A stretch of DNA of 64,000 bases from Achromobacter xylosoxidans A8 (GTDB lineage: Bacteria; Pseudomonadota; Gammaproteobacteria; Burkholderiales; Burkholderiaceae_B): assembly GCF_000165835.1 (NCBI RefSeq), contig NC_014640.1:3038001-3102000 (forward strand), in the 5' to 3' direction. Below the pieces are notes generated by a model. That model saw only the letters and a list, made by a program, of their open reading frames with translations. It searched no databases and was not told where the DNA came from. Made by a program: the position numbers and the translations under genes. Positions 51,979-61,088 of the stretch are shown piece after piece (position 1 is the stretch's first letter; each line of letters begins with the position of its first letter).

Positions 51979-53394
51979 ATGGATACTCAAATGTCCTTCC
52001 AATCTGTAGGTCCGGCCCCCGCTGGCCGGACGGCGATCAGCGCGTATAACCCGGCCTACGATCCGCTGGTGTCCCCGCCCGGGCGCGGCCAGGACTACGC
52101 GCCCACCTACTGGGTCGCGACCGCCGGCCAGCCGCCCGAGGACGACGGCCCGGTCGAAGGCGATATCGACGCCGACGTGGTGATCGTGGGCTCCGGCTTT
52201 ACCGGCCTGTCGGCGGCCCTGACGCTGGCCCGTGACTTCGGCGTAAAGGCCGTGGTGCTCGAAGCCAACCGCGCGGTGTGGGGCTGCACCAGCCGCAATG
52301 GCGGGCAGGGGCAGAACGCATCCGGGCGCCTGTACCGCTCGCAATGGATAGCGCGCTGGGGCCTGGCGACCGCCAAGCGCCTGGACGCCGAGATCCGCGA
52401 AGGCTTTGAATACTGGAAGAGCCTGGTGGCCCAGGTGGATTGCGACGCGCAGCCGGGCGGTCATCTCTACACGGCGCACCGCCAGAAGAAGATGGCCTTC
52501 CTGGAGAACGAAGCCCGCGTGATGCGTGAGGTGTTCGGCTACGACGCCAGGATGCTGAGCAGGGAGGAATTGCGCGAACGCTACGTGTACGACCGCGAGG
52601 CGGTGGGCGCGATGCACGAGCCGGACGGCGTGGGCGTGCATCCCTTGAAGCTTGCCTATGGCTACATGCGCCAGGCGCGGGCGCTGGGCGTGCGTATCCA
52701 TCCGGGCAGCCCGGTGCTGGGCTGGCGTTCGGAGAACGGCGGCGTGCGGCTGCAGACCCCGAACGGCTATGTACGCGCGCGCCGCGTGGCATTCGCCACC
52801 GGCGGCTACACCGCGCAAGGCGTCAACCGCCTGCTGGACAACCGCATCATGCCGGTGCTGTCGAACTCGCTGGTGACGCGGGTGCTGACCCCGGCGGAGC
52901 GTGACGCCGCGGGCCTGAAAAGCACGGTGTTCATCACCGACACGCGGACCTTGCGCTTCTATTACCGCCTGCTGCCCGATGGCCGCATGCAGATAGGCAG
53001 CCGCAGCGCTCTGCGCGGCGCCGACGCGCAGCATCCGCGCCATCTGGCGCTGCTGCGCGAGGGCTTGGCGCGCAAGTTTCCCACGCTGGCGGGCGTGGAC
53101 GTGGACTATTCCTGGTGGGGCTGGGTGGACGTGAGCCACGACATGATGCCGCGCGTGACGCAGCCCGATCCGGCGCAGCCGGTCTATTACGCCTTCGGCT
53201 ATGGCGGCAACGGCGTGGCGTTCTCGGCCCACGCCGGCAAGCGCCTGGCGCAGCGCATGATGGGCCAGGACGGCGTGGCCTGGGACCTGCCGATCTACGA
53301 CTCGCCCTTGCCGGGCCATATGTTCGCGCCGTTCCGCAGGCTGGGCCAGGGCCTGCTGTACCGCTGGTACTACCTACGAGACGAAATGCTCTAG
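51979..53394 (+). CDS. tauY: Taurine dehydrogenase large subunit (FAD oxidoreductase)
   Basis: A 471-residue DAO-family flavoprotein. The FAD motif is DVVIVGSGFTGLSAALTLA near residue 64, followed by the typical GCTSRNGGQGQNASGRL segment; the C-terminal part has GYGGNGVAFSAHAGKRLA. Relatives oxidise amines (PuuB, OrdL type); in taurine clusters the member next to TauX is TauY, which oxidises taurine to sulfoacetaldehyde and ammonia. There is no signal peptide. tauX ends 34 bp upstream. Its last 21 bp overlap the 3' end of the convergent tauR gene. Confidence 0.8.
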   Translation: MDTQMSFQSVGPAPAGRTAISAYNPAYDPLVSPPGRGQDYAPTYWVATAGQPPEDDGPVEGDIDADVVIVGSGFTGLSAALTLARDFGVKAVVLEANRAVWGCTSRNGGQGQNASGRLYRSQWIARWGLATAKRLDAEIREGFEYWKSLVAQVDCDAQPGGHLYTAHRQKKMAFLENEARVMREVFGYDARMLSREELRERYVYDREAVGAMHEPDGVGVHPLKLAYGYMRQARALGVRIHPGSPVLGWRSENGGVRLQTPNGYVRARRVAFATGGYTAQGVNRLLDNRIMPVLSNSLVTRVLTPAERDAAGLKSTVFITDTRTLRFYYRLLPDGRMQIGSRSALRGADAQHPRHLALLREGLARKFPTLAGVDVDYSWWGWVDVSHDMMPRVTQPDPAQPVYYAFGYGGNGVAFSAHAGKRLAQRMMGQDGVAWDLPIYDSPLPGHMFAPFRRLGQGLLYRWYYLRDEML

Positions 53395-54951
53395 CGTGTG
53401 CAGGTCCGGGCCCTCAGGGGCCTTTTTACTGCCGGCGGCGGCACGGCGGTAGCGCTCGACCACCTTGGCCAGCCTGGCGATGCCGGGCTCGATGTGTTCC
53501 GGCCGGATCGAGGTGAAACCGACGCGCAGGAAGTTGCGCGGCGCGTCGGCGCCGTTCATGAAGAAAACGTCGCCCGGCTCGACCACCACGCCTTCGGCCA
53601 GCGCCGCCTCCGACAGCTCGACCGCATTGAGCCAGGGCGGCCCTTGCAGCCAGCAGAACGAGGACCCGGTGATGGGGATGGACTTGAAATCAGGCAGGTG
53701 CCGCGCCAGCGCGCGGGCCAGTTCGGTGCCGCGTTCCTGGTAGGCCTGGGACTGCCTGCGCAGCAGTGAATGGTGGTGGCCCAGCGAAATGAACAGCGAA
53801 AACGCGCGCTGGATGTAAGCCGACGGATGGCGCAGCATCAGGCGGCGCAGGGCGCGCAATTCGGCGGTGAGCTCGCGCGGGGCCACGATGTAGCCGATGC
53901 GCAAGCCTGGGGCGAAGGACTTGGCCAGGCTGCCCACGTAGATCACGCGGCCGTCGCGATCCAGGCTCTTCAATGCGGGAATCGCGCCTTCGCCCCAGCG
54001 GCTCTCGCTTTCGAAGTCGTCCTCGATGATCAGGCTGTCGGCCTGGCGCGCCAGCGTCAGCAGGTTCTGGCGGCGTTCCGGCGACAGCGTCACCGTGGTG
54101 GGGCATTGGTGGCCGGGCGTGACGAAGATGTAGTCGCAGCCCAGCAGATGGGTGCCGCTGCACAGCCCTTGTTCGTCCACCGGCAGGGGCAGGAGATTGC
54201 GCGTGTGGCTGGCGAAGATGTTGCGGGCGTCGGGGTAGCCGGGGTCTTCCATGCCGACCACGGTGTCTTCATTGACCAGCAGGTCGGCCAGCAGATAGAG
54301 CGCGTGCTGCGCGCCCACGGTGATGACGATTTCCTCGGCGTCCGCCCAGACGCCGCGGCGCGGCAGGACCTGGGTGCGGATCTGTTCGATGAGCGCGGGA
54401 TCGTCGTGCGTGATCAGGTCGGGCGCCCAGCTGCGGATGTCCAGCACCGACAGCGCCTTGATGCAGCACTCGCGCCATTCCGCGGTGGGAAACAGGTCCT
54501 GGTCGAACTGGGCGTAGACGAAGGGATAGGGCTGCTTCTGCCAGTCGCGCGGCTTGGTGATGTTGCGCTGGCGGGATGGCCGGAAGCGCAGTCTTTCGTC
54601 CCAGCGCACGTCCGGTTCGCCAGCGTCGCCGGGCGGGGCGTCGGACGTGGGTCCGGAATGGCCTCGCATGACCGTGTCGCTGACGAAGTGGCCGCTGCGT
54701 TCGCGCGACACCAGATAACCTTCGCTGACCAGTTGCTGATACGCAAACACGACGGTGTTGCGCGCGATGCGCAGCTGGTCGGCCAGATGCCGGCTGGACG
54801 GCACCGGCGTGCCGGGCGGCAAGTGGCCGCTGAGGATGGCGGACACCAGCATCTGGCGCACGCAGCCCTGCAGGCTGAGATTGGGCGCGCTTTCACGTTC
54901 GAACAGGCGCTCCCACAACACAGGCTTGAGCATCGAGGCCTGGCTGGACAT
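53374..54951 (-). CDS. tauR: MocR-type regulator (GntR HTH plus aminotransferase domain), TauR-like
   Basis: A 525-residue fusion of a GntR winged helix (about residues 25-92, with SSRHLADQLRIARNTVVFAY) and a class I aminotransferase-like domain whose PLP Lys344 lies in GSLAKSFAPGLRIGY. MocR proteins sense amines by forming an adduct with PLP. Lying between tauXY and tauABC, it is the expected TauR, which activates taurine genes through direct-repeat sites. Such repeats are present before tauA, tauX and the peptide-type transporter. No comparable box is seen before tauR itself. Confidence 0.85.
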   Translation of the reverse strand: MSSQASMLKPVLWERLFERESAPNLSLQGCVRQMLVSAILSGHLPPGTPVPSSRHLADQLRIARNTVVFAYQQLVSEGYLVSRERSGHFVSDTVMRGHSGPTSDAPPGDAGEPDVRWDERLRFRPSRQRNITKPRDWQKQPYPFVYAQFDQDLFPTAEWRECCIKALSVLDIRSWAPDLITHDDPALIEQIRTQVLPRRGVWADAEEIVITVGAQHALYLLADLLVNEDTVVGMEDPGYPDARNIFASHTRNLLPLPVDEQGLCSGTHLLGCDYIFVTPGHQCPTTVTLSPERRQNLLTLARQADSLIIEDDFESESRWGEGAIPALKSLDRDGRVIYVGSLAKSFAPGLRIGYIVAPRELTAELRALRRLMLRHPSAYIQRAFSLFISLGHHHSLLRRQSQAYQERGTELARALARHLPDFKSIPITGSSFCWLQGPPWLNAVELSEAALAEGVVVEPGDVFFMNGADAPRNFLRVGFTSIRPEHIEPGIARLAKVVERYRRAAAGSKKAPEGPDLHTLEHFVS

Positions 54952-55059
54952 GACGGCTCCTTGTGTAGGCCCGCGCAGCCGGTAGCCGCTGCGCAGGCGC
55001 CGTTCTTGAGGATAGAGGAGCCGGATGGGGGAAGAAATGAGGGATTGCCCGGGCGGCGT

Positions 55060-55887
55060 TCAGACCCGTCCCTTCCAGGGGATGGCGAATTTCTCCAGAT
55101 AGCGGACCAGCAGGTCGAAGGCGAAGGCGAACACGCCGATCACGATGATGCCCATGATGACGGTGTCGCTGGCCAGGAACTGGGCCGCGTTCAGCACCAT
55201 GAAGCCCAGGCCGCGGTCGGCGGCCACCATTTCGGCGGCCACCAGCGTGGTCCAGCCCACGCCGATGCCGATGCGCATGCCGGTGAAGATTTCCGGCATG
55301 GCGGCCTTCAGGATGACGTGCCAGACGATCTGCGCGGGCGTGCCGCCCATCGCGTAGGCAGCGTGAATCTGTTCGATCGACACCGAGCGCACGCCGGCGC
55401 GGGCCGCGATCGCCATGGGCGCGAAGATCGCCAGGTAGATCAGCAGGACCTTGGGGAATTCGCCGATGCCGAACCAGATGATGATGAGCGGCAGATAAGC
55501 CAGCGGCGGCAGCGGGCGGTAGAACTCGATGGGCGGATCGAAGATGCCGCGCGCGTAGCGGTTCACGCCCATCAGGATGCCGACCGGAATGGCGGTCACG
55601 CAGGCCAGAAAGAAGGCCCCGAACACCCGCGACAGGCTGGCCAGCGCATGTTCCGTCAGCGTCGAATTGGCCACGCCGTCGGTCATGGCCGAGACGAACT
55701 TGTCGTATACGGCCAAGGGCGAGGGCAGGAACAAGGGCCGCACCCAGCCGGCGCTGGTCACCAGGAACCACAACCCGATGAGCGCCAGGCTGGTGATCAG
55801 GCTGATGTGGCCGCTGTAGCCCGCGCCCGGCGCGCCGTAGACCCTGCCTGGCGCCGCGGGCTTGTGGCGCGGGTGGCTGCTAGCCAT
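55060..55887 (-). CDS. tauC: Taurine ABC transporter permease
   Basis: A 275-residue inner-membrane permease of the SsuC/TauC group. It shows [18 protein letters not shown], a [20 protein letters not shown] segment typical of TauC/SsuC, and the EAA loop [20 protein letters not shown]. The ATG at 55887 gives the same length as E. coli TauC and overlaps the end of tauB by 8 bp; in-frame starts further upstream would add a Ser/Pro-rich extension inside tauB. Confidence 0.9.
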   Translation of the reverse strand: MASSHPRHKPAAPGRVYGAPGAGYSGHISLITSLALIGLWFLVTSAGWVRPLFLPSPLAVYDKFVSAMTDGVANSTLTEHALASLSRVFGAFFLACVTAIPVGILMGVNRYARGIFDPPIEFYRPLPPLAYLPLIIIWFGIGEFPKVLLIYLAIFAPMAIAARAGVRSVSIEQIHAAYAMGGTPAQIVWHVILKAAMPEIFTGMRIGIGVGWTTLVAAEMVAADRGLGFMVLNAAQFLASDTVIMGIIVIGVFAFAFDLLVRYLEKFAIPWKGRV

Positions 55888-56713
55888 GGAAGCCTTGGGG
55901 GGAGGAGGCTCGCTCGTCGCCATAGATGATGCCAAGGACTTGTTCGCGCATGGCGATGAAGTCGGGACTGGATTTGATGCTGCGGCCATCGCGGGTCTCC
56001 AGGTAGCGCCGGTTGAAGTCCGGCGTGAAGGTGTGCGTGATGCGGCCCGGGCGGGGCGACATGACGATCAGCCGCGAACCCAGAAACAGCGCTTCTTCCA
56101 CGCTGTGCGTGATGAAGAAGAACATCTTGTTGGTCTGCCGCCAGATGTCCAGCAGCAGCTCCTGGATGGTCTCGCGGGTTAGCGCATCCAGCGCCGCCAT
56201 GGGCTCGTCCATCAGCAGCATGGCGGGGTTGCAGGTCAGCGCGCGCGCAATGCCCACGCGCTGCTGCATGCCGCCGGACAGTTGGTAGATCATGTGGCGG
56301 TGGAAGTCCTGCAGGCCCACCAGTTCCAGGTTGCGGCGGGCGCGGGCGCGACGGGTTTCCTTGTCCACGCCTTGCAGCTTCAGGCCGAACTCGGTGTTCT
56401 CCAGCACGTTCAGCCAGGGTAGCAGGGCATGTTTCTGGAACACCACGCCACGGTCCGCGCCGGGCCCGACGATGGGCCTGCCGCCCAGCGTGATCTCGCC
56501 CTCGGTCGGCGACAGGAACCCGGCCAGCAGGCTGAGTAGCGTGGTCTTGCCGCAGCCCGAGGCGCCCAGCGCGACGACGAACTCGCCGGGCTGGATGGTC
56601 AGGTTGACGTTCTGCAGCGCGATGACCGGCCCGCTGTCGTGCAGGCCGGGGTAGGTGACGCTGACTTTCTCCGCGCACAGGCTCTGCGTGGCGGACGTGG
56701 ACTGCATGGTCAT
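55880..56713 (-). CDS. tauB: Taurine ABC transporter ATP-binding protein
   Basis: A 277-residue ATPase of the TauB/SsuB group. Walker A is GASGCGKT, the signature [15 protein letters not shown], Walker [15 protein letters not shown], and the H-loop [12 protein letters not shown]. The segment [19 protein letters not shown] is characteristic of taurine/sulfonate/nitrate importers. It lies between tauA and tauC on the same strand. Confidence 0.92.
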   Translation of the reverse strand: MTMQSTSATQSLCAEKVSVTYPGLHDSGPVIALQNVNLTIQPGEFVVALGASGCGKTTLLSLLAGFLSPTEGEITLGGRPIVGPGADRGVVFQKHALLPWLNVLENTEFGLKLQGVDKETRRARARRNLELVGLQDFHRHMIYQLSGGMQQRVGIARALTCNPAMLLMDEPMAALDALTRETIQELLLDIWRQTNKMFFFITHSVEEALFLGSRLIVMSPRPGRITHTFTPDFNRRYLETRDGRSIKSSPDFIAMREQVLGIIYGDERASSPQGFHG

Positions 56714-56803
56714 GCCGGCTCCCCTAGTTGCGACGGGCTGCGCGCAGCCCTGCGGGGCGCGAGGCAGGCGGCGCCGGACGGCCCGCCTGGCCGGGCGCGT
56801 CGC

Positions 56804-57832
56804 TTACTTCTCTGCCGCCTTGGCGTACTTGTCCGTGACGTGCGGGCTGTAGTCGGCCAGGGCCTTGTCGATCTGCTTCTGGTCCTTCAGGAACTTGGCG
56901 CTGGCCGCGAAAGCGCGCGCGGCGCCCGAGTCCTTGCCGCCGCCCAGCCAGACATTGGAGGCCTGTTCCTGCACCGTCGGGAAGACCAGCAACTGGAGCG
57001 CCTCGACCATGTCCTCGGGCTTGCCGCCGATCAGCTTGACGATGCTCTTGACCTGGGGCGAGTCAGCGGTCCACTTGGCGCTGTTGGCGCGGTAGTCCGC
57101 ATAGGACTTGGCCAATACGCTGGTGAAGGCGGCCATGAACTTGGGATTCTTGGCGGCCCAGGCGCGGTCGACCACGATGCCGTCGAAAGTCGGCACGCTG
57201 GCCTTGCCGATCTGTTCCGAGTCGGCAATGATCTTGCCGCTCTTGGCGATCTCGGTCAGCGCGGGCGGCCAGACGTAGGCGGCGTCGATGTCGCCGCGCT
57301 GCCAGGCGGCCACGATCTGCGGCGGCTGCATGTTCAGGATGCGCACGTCGCGCGGATTGATCTTCCAGACCTGTTCCAGCCCCACCAGCAGATGGAAGTG
57401 CGAGGTGGACACGAAGGGCGTGGCGACGCGCTTGCCTTTCAGGTCGGCCGTGCTGTTGATGCCGGAACCGTTGCGCGCCACCAGCGCCTCGGATTTGCCG
57501 ATGTTGTCCAGGATCCAGAACAGCTCCATGTCCACGCCGCGGGTGGCGGCGGCGGTGATGCCGGTGGAGCCCAGCACGCCGACCGGCACGTTGCCGGAAG
57601 CCAGGGCAGTGGAAATGTCGCCGCCGGAGGTGAACTGGCGCCAGTCCACCTGGTAGCCGGCCTCCTTCAATGCCTTGTCGAAACTGCCGTCGGCGATGGC
57701 CGACAGGAACGGCCCGACGATCAGCTGGTAGCCCACCACCAGCTTGGTCTGGGCATAGGCGGGAGCGGCCAGCAGCGCGGCGGCCAGGCCGGCCAGGGTG
57801 CAGCGGCGGATGAGGCGGAATATCGCGTTCAT
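56804..57832 (-). CDS. tauA: Taurine ABC transporter substrate-binding protein
   Basis: A 342-residue periplasmic binding protein with a Sec signal peptide ending near PAYAQ. The mature part starts TKLVVGYQLIVGPFLSAIADG, and has QVDWRQFTSGGDISTALASG and ADLKGKRVATPFVSTSHFHL, typical of TauA. It delivers taurine to TauBC. The TauR-like box pair lies 75 bp upstream. folE follows on the same strand further upstream (58056) and is a separate unit. Confidence 0.92.
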   Translation of the reverse strand: MNAIFRLIRRCTLAGLAAALLAAPAYAQTKLVVGYQLIVGPFLSAIADGSFDKALKEAGYQVDWRQFTSGGDISTALASGNVPVGVLGSTGITAAATRGVDMELFWILDNIGKSEALVARNGSGINSTADLKGKRVATPFVSTSHFHLLVGLEQVWKINPRDVRILNMQPPQIVAAWQRGDIDAAYVWPPALTEIAKSGKIIADSEQIGKASVPTFDGIVVDRAWAAKNPKFMAAFTSVLAKSYADYRANSAKWTADSPQVKSIVKLIGGKPEDMVEALQLLVFPTVQEQASNVWLGGGKDSGAARAFAASAKFLKDQKQIDKALADYSPHVTDKYAKAAEK

Positions 57833-57907
57833 GGAGATCTCCGGGAGGGAACGGCCGCGCTCCGGCGCGACCGGCTGAAGCCAGTTTGCCCGGATGGGGC
57901 CAGAACG

Positions 57908-57940
57908 CTAGGTCCAGATGCCCTAATCAGTAGGAGCCAA
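57908..57940 (-). promoter_or_regulatory. TauR-like box pair before tauA
   Basis: On the minus strand TTGGCTCCTA (57940-57931) and CTGGACCTAG (57917-57908) begin 23 bp apart and end 75 bp before the tauA start. CTGGACCTAG is very close to the CTGGACYTAA repeat I recall for TauR of Rhodobacter. A further CTGGATCTT lies at 57950-57942. Confidence 0.6.
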
Positions 57941-58055
57941 AAAGATCCAGGCCCGCCTGCCTCGCCGGCAACGCCAGGACTGGCGCGGCCGGCGCGGCGG
58001 GATGCGGCCGGCGAGGCGGCCCGCGACATGCGCCAAAAGGGGGAGGGAGATCCTG

Positions 58056-58601
58056 CTAGCGGATGAGGCTCAGAAACTCGGCCCGGGTCGAGGGGTTGTC
58101 GTGGAATTCGCCCAGCATGACGGAGGTCACCATGGACGAATTCTGCTTTTCCACGCCGCGCATCATCATGCACATGTGCTGCGCTTCGATGACCACGGCC
58201 ACGCCGGCGGCGTCGGTCACGGACTGCACGGCCTCTGCCACCTGGCGGCTGAGGTTCTCCTGGATCTGCAGGCGGCGCGCGTACATCTCGACGATGCGCG
58301 CGACCTTGGACAGGCCCAGCACCTTGCCGTTGGGCAGGTAGGCCACATGCGCCTTGCCGATGAAGGGCAGCATGTGGTGCTCACAGAGCGAGTACAGCTC
58401 GATGTTCTTGACCAGCACAATCTCGCGCGTGTCGGAGGTGAACAGCGCGCCGTTGACGATTTCGTCCAGGTTCTGGTCGTAGCCGCGGCACAGGTGGCGC
58501 ATGGCCTTGGCCGCGCGCGCCGGCGTGTCGGCCAGCCCTTCGCGGGACGGATCTTCCCCTAGTTGTTCGAGAATGGCGGTGTAGTGCTTTTCCAATGACA
58601 T
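58056..58601 (-). CDS. folE: GTP cyclohydrolase I
   Basis: A 181-residue GTP cyclohydrolase I, converting GTP to dihydroneopterin triphosphate, the first step of folate synthesis. Zinc ligands are Cys73 and His76 in [19 protein letters not shown] and Cys144 in [10 protein letters not shown]. The N-terminal [18 protein letters not shown] is also diagnostic. It functions as a decamer in the cytoplasm. AGGAG precedes the ATG. It stands alone between tauA and the two-component genes. Confidence 0.96.
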   Translation of the reverse strand: MSLEKHYTAILEQLGEDPSREGLADTPARAAKAMRHLCRGYDQNLDEIVNGALFTSDTREIVLVKNIELYSLCEHHMLPFIGKAHVAYLPNGKVLGLSKVARIVEMYARRLQIQENLSRQVAEAVQSVTDAAGVAVVIEAQHMCMMMRGVEKQNSSMVTSVMLGEFHDNPSTRAEFLSLIR

Positions 58602-58713
58602 CGGGGACTCCTGGGGGCGGCGCTGGTTGCGGCGCTTTACTGTGTGTAGCGTAGTGCTGCAAGTCTACCGCAGCGCGGGAAAACGATCAGACGGGGTTCG
58701 GGTCCGGCCCGGA

Positions 58714-59361
58714 TCAGACTCCCCGGTTCTCGACGGCGTACTTGATCAATTCCGCCTGCCCATCTATGCCCAGCTTGCGCTTGATGTTCAGGCGATGGGT
58801 CTCCACCGTGCGCACCGACAGCCCCAGCGCCTGCGCGATCTGCTTGTTGGCCTCGCCGCTGGCAATGTGGCGCAGCACGTCGCGTTCGCGCTGCGTCAGC
58901 ATGGTGGCGGGCGCGGTGGCCTGCGACAGGCGCACTGCCACCGCGGCGCTGAAATAGCTGCGGCCGGCCATGACGGCGTCGATGGCGGTGACGATCTCCT
59001 GCGCCGGCTCGTCCTTCAGCAGATAGCCGCGCGCGCCGGCCTTGACCGCCTGCACCATGTATTCGGGGTTGTCGTGCATGGACAGCACCAGCACCGCGAT
59101 CTGCGGGTAGCGCTCATGCAGCAGGGCGGTCAGTTCCAGTCCGCCCACGCCCGGCATGTTCAGGTCCATCAGCGCCAGGTGCGGCAAGGTGCCGCCCTGC
59201 GGATCCTCGGCCAGGCACGCGGCCAGGAAAGCCTGGGCGGCGGCGGCGTTGCCGGCTTCGCCCACCACCCGCAGCTGCGGCACGGTTTCCAGGCGCAGGC
59301 GCAGCCCGTCCCGTACCAGGGGGTGGTCGTCGATCAACAGCAGTCGGATGGCTTCGGTCAT
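58714..59361 (-). CDS. NarL/LuxR-family response regulator
   Basis: A 215-residue response regulator. The receiver domain has the acidic pair in LIDDHPLVRDGL, the phospho-acceptor Asp66 in LALMDLNMPG and Lys116 in GYLLKDEP. The C-terminal LuxR helix-turn-helix is LTQRERDVLRHIASGEANKQ followed by SVRTVETHRLNIKRKLGI. It overlaps the histidine-kinase gene by 4 bp. The likely target is the divergent cstA promoter, where a 23-bp-period direct repeat is found (inference). Confidence 0.94.
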   Translation of the reverse strand: MTEAIRLLLIDDHPLVRDGLRLRLETVPQLRVVGEAGNAAAAQAFLAACLAEDPQGGTLPHLALMDLNMPGVGGLELTALLHERYPQIAVLVLSMHDNPEYMVQAVKAGARGYLLKDEPAQEIVTAIDAVMAGRSYFSAAVAVRLSQATAPATMLTQRERDVLRHIASGEANKQIAQALGLSVRTVETHRLNIKRKLGIDGQAELIKYAVENRGV

Positions 59362-60776
59362 GCTTCGGGGCTCGCGGGAACGGGGGCGGCGGGCAGCGGC
59401 AGCCAGGCTTGCAGCACCGTGCCGTGGGAGGTGGAGCGGAACGTCAGCGTGCCGGACAGCGCGTTCATGCGTTCGCGCATATTGCGCAGGCCGATGCCGC
59501 GGCGCGGATCCTGCTGCACTTCGGCATAGTCGAAACCGCGGCCGTCGTCGGCAATGGTCAGGCGCAGGTCGCGCGAAGAATAGGCCAGCGTCAGGTCGGC
59601 GCGGGTGGCGCCGGCGTGGCGGATGACGTTGGTCAGGGCTTCCTGGGTGACGCGGAAAAGGGCGGTGGCGTAGGCTTCGGGCAGCTTCTCCGGCTGCCCG
59701 GCGGTATGCAGGCGCACGGCCAGCGGCGGGGCGCCGTCCTGGCTGGGAATGGCGAACTCCCGGCCCAGGTGTTCCAGCGCGGCCGGCAGGCCCAGGTCGT
59801 CCAGCAGCGTGGGCCGCAAGTTGTGCGAAATGCGGCGGACCTCGCCCACGGCGGTGTTCAACCGGTCCAGCGCGCCACCCAGCGGGGTATCGATGTGGGC
59901 TAGCTGGCGCGGCTCCGTCGGCAGTGCCTGCCGCAGCCGTTCGCGCGCCGCTTCCAGGGACAGCTTGATCGACACCAGCACCTGGCTGATGCCGTCATGC
60001 AACTCGCGCGAGAGCCGTGCGCGCTCGTCTTCCTGCGAGCGCACCAGCTGCCGCGCCATCAGTCGCAGCTTGGCGTCGGACTGGCGGTGGTCGCTGATGT
60101 TCAGGGCCAGGCCGCAGGCGGCCACGCCCAGGATGGACACGGCGGCGATGCCTGCCACCCAGGCGAACATGCTGCGGATATTGGCCTGCGCGGCGGCGTC
60201 GATGCGTTCCAGCGCTTGCTGCACGTCGTCCAGATAGATGCCGGTGCCCAGCATCCAGCCCCAACGCTCCAGCACCACCACATAGCCGAGCTTTTCCTCG
60301 GTCTGGAGGGTGGACGGCTTTTCCCACAGGTAATGCACCGCTTCGCCGTCCTGGCCGCCGCGCCGGGCGGCCGTCAGCAGGTTCTGGATGACCGGCTGGC
60401 CCTTGGTGTCGCGCAGTTCCCAGAGGTCCTGGCCGACCAGTTCCGGTTGGCGCGGGTGCATCAGGTTCCTGCCCTGCAGGTCGTAGACGAAAAAATAGCC
60501 GTCGTGGCCGAATTCCATCTGCGCCAGCAGGTCGAGCGCGCGCTGGCGGGTGGCGTCGTCGTCGGCCGCCGCCTGCAGCGGCGCGATGGCGCTGTAGGCC
60601 AGGTTGACGTAGTGGCGCAGCTCGCCTTCCTTGCTGGCCAGCCAGGCGCTTTCCACCACTTGTTTTTCGCGCTGCGCGAGTTGCAGGCCTTGCACGTAGA
60701 CGGCCACCGTAATGGCGGCGACGGCCACCAGCAGGGGCACCGCGGCAAGCAGCAGGATTTTCAGGCGCAGCTTCAT
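59358..60776 (-). CDS. Sensor histidine kinase with periplasmic Cache domain (NarX/DesK type)
   Basis: A 472-residue membrane kinase. One N-terminal helix (about residues 7-28), a periplasmic single Cache domain (about 35-195, with FGHDGYFFVYDLQGRNLMHP and GWMLGTGIYLDDV), and a second helix (about 203-226) are followed by a HisKA_3 domain with His260 in LSRELHDGISQ and an ATPase domain with TQEALTNVIRHAG, DDGRGFD and GIGLRNMRERM. Cache domains of this type bind small carboxylates. Divergent cstA suggests pyruvate or a related acid as the signal (inference). Confidence 0.93.
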   Translation of the reverse strand: MKLRLKILLLAAVPLLVAVAAITVAVYVQGLQLAQREKQVVESAWLASKEGELRHYVNLAYSAIAPLQAAADDDATRQRALDLLAQMEFGHDGYFFVYDLQGRNLMHPRQPELVGQDLWELRDTKGQPVIQNLLTAARRGGQDGEAVHYLWEKPSTLQTEEKLGYVVVLERWGWMLGTGIYLDDVQQALERIDAAAQANIRSMFAWVAGIAAVSILGVAACGLALNISDHRQSDAKLRLMARQLVRSQEDERARLSRELHDGISQVLVSIKLSLEAARERLRQALPTEPRQLAHIDTPLGGALDRLNTAVGEVRRISHNLRPTLLDDLGLPAALEHLGREFAIPSQDGAPPLAVRLHTAGQPEKLPEAYATALFRVTQEALTNVIRHAGATRADLTLAYSSRDLRLTIADDGRGFDYAEVQQDPRRGIGLRNMRERMNALSGTLTFRSTSHGTVLQAWLPLPAAPVPASPEA

Positions 60777-60893
60777 GAAGGATTTGTATCAGCGCGAACG
60801 CGAATATTGCAGTGCAACATGTTGCGTCCCGCAATCAGGACGGGAAATTTCAGCTTGGATTTTACGATTTCCGCCAAATCATGCTGCGGCGCA

Positions 60894-60925
60894 TTGCGTA
60901 GTAACACGTAGCGGACTTGCGTAGT
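60894..60925. promoter_or_regulatory. Direct repeat upstream of the cstA promoter
   Basis: TTGCGTAGT occurs at 60894-60902 and again at 60917-60925, 23 bp apart, with a partial copy (CACGTAGCG) between them. The second copy ends seven bases before the -35 hexamer, a good position for an activator such as the divergent response regulator. Confidence 0.5.
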
Positions 60926-60932
60926 TTCGCGC

Positions 60933-60961
60933 TTGTTGCTGCGTGGTCAAAACGAAATACT
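60933..60961 (+). promoter_or_regulatory. Candidate cstA promoter
   Basis: TTGTTG (60933-60938) and AATACT (60956-60961) are separated by 17 bp. The predicted leader to the cstA start is about 120 bases. The non-consensus -35 suits an activated promoter. Confidence 0.5.
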
Positions 60962-60986
60962 AGCGTCCGCGTCGACACGGCGCTGC

Positions 60987-61004
60987 GTGGACGCGCGCGT
61001 CCAC
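60987..61004 (+). promoter_or_regulatory. 18-bp perfect palindrome in the cstA leader
   Basis: GTGGACGCGCGCGTCCAC is fully palindromic and can form a seven-base-pair hairpin with a CGCG loop in the mRNA leader, about 85 bases before the start codon. It may be a protein site or an RNA structure; function unknown. Confidence 0.4.
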
Positions 61005-61088
61005 CACCCCACAACAATGAGTCTGCCTTCCGCGGGACGATAAAAGCGTTTCACGCCAAAAGCATGGCGGGAGGCAAGAGGAGCACTT

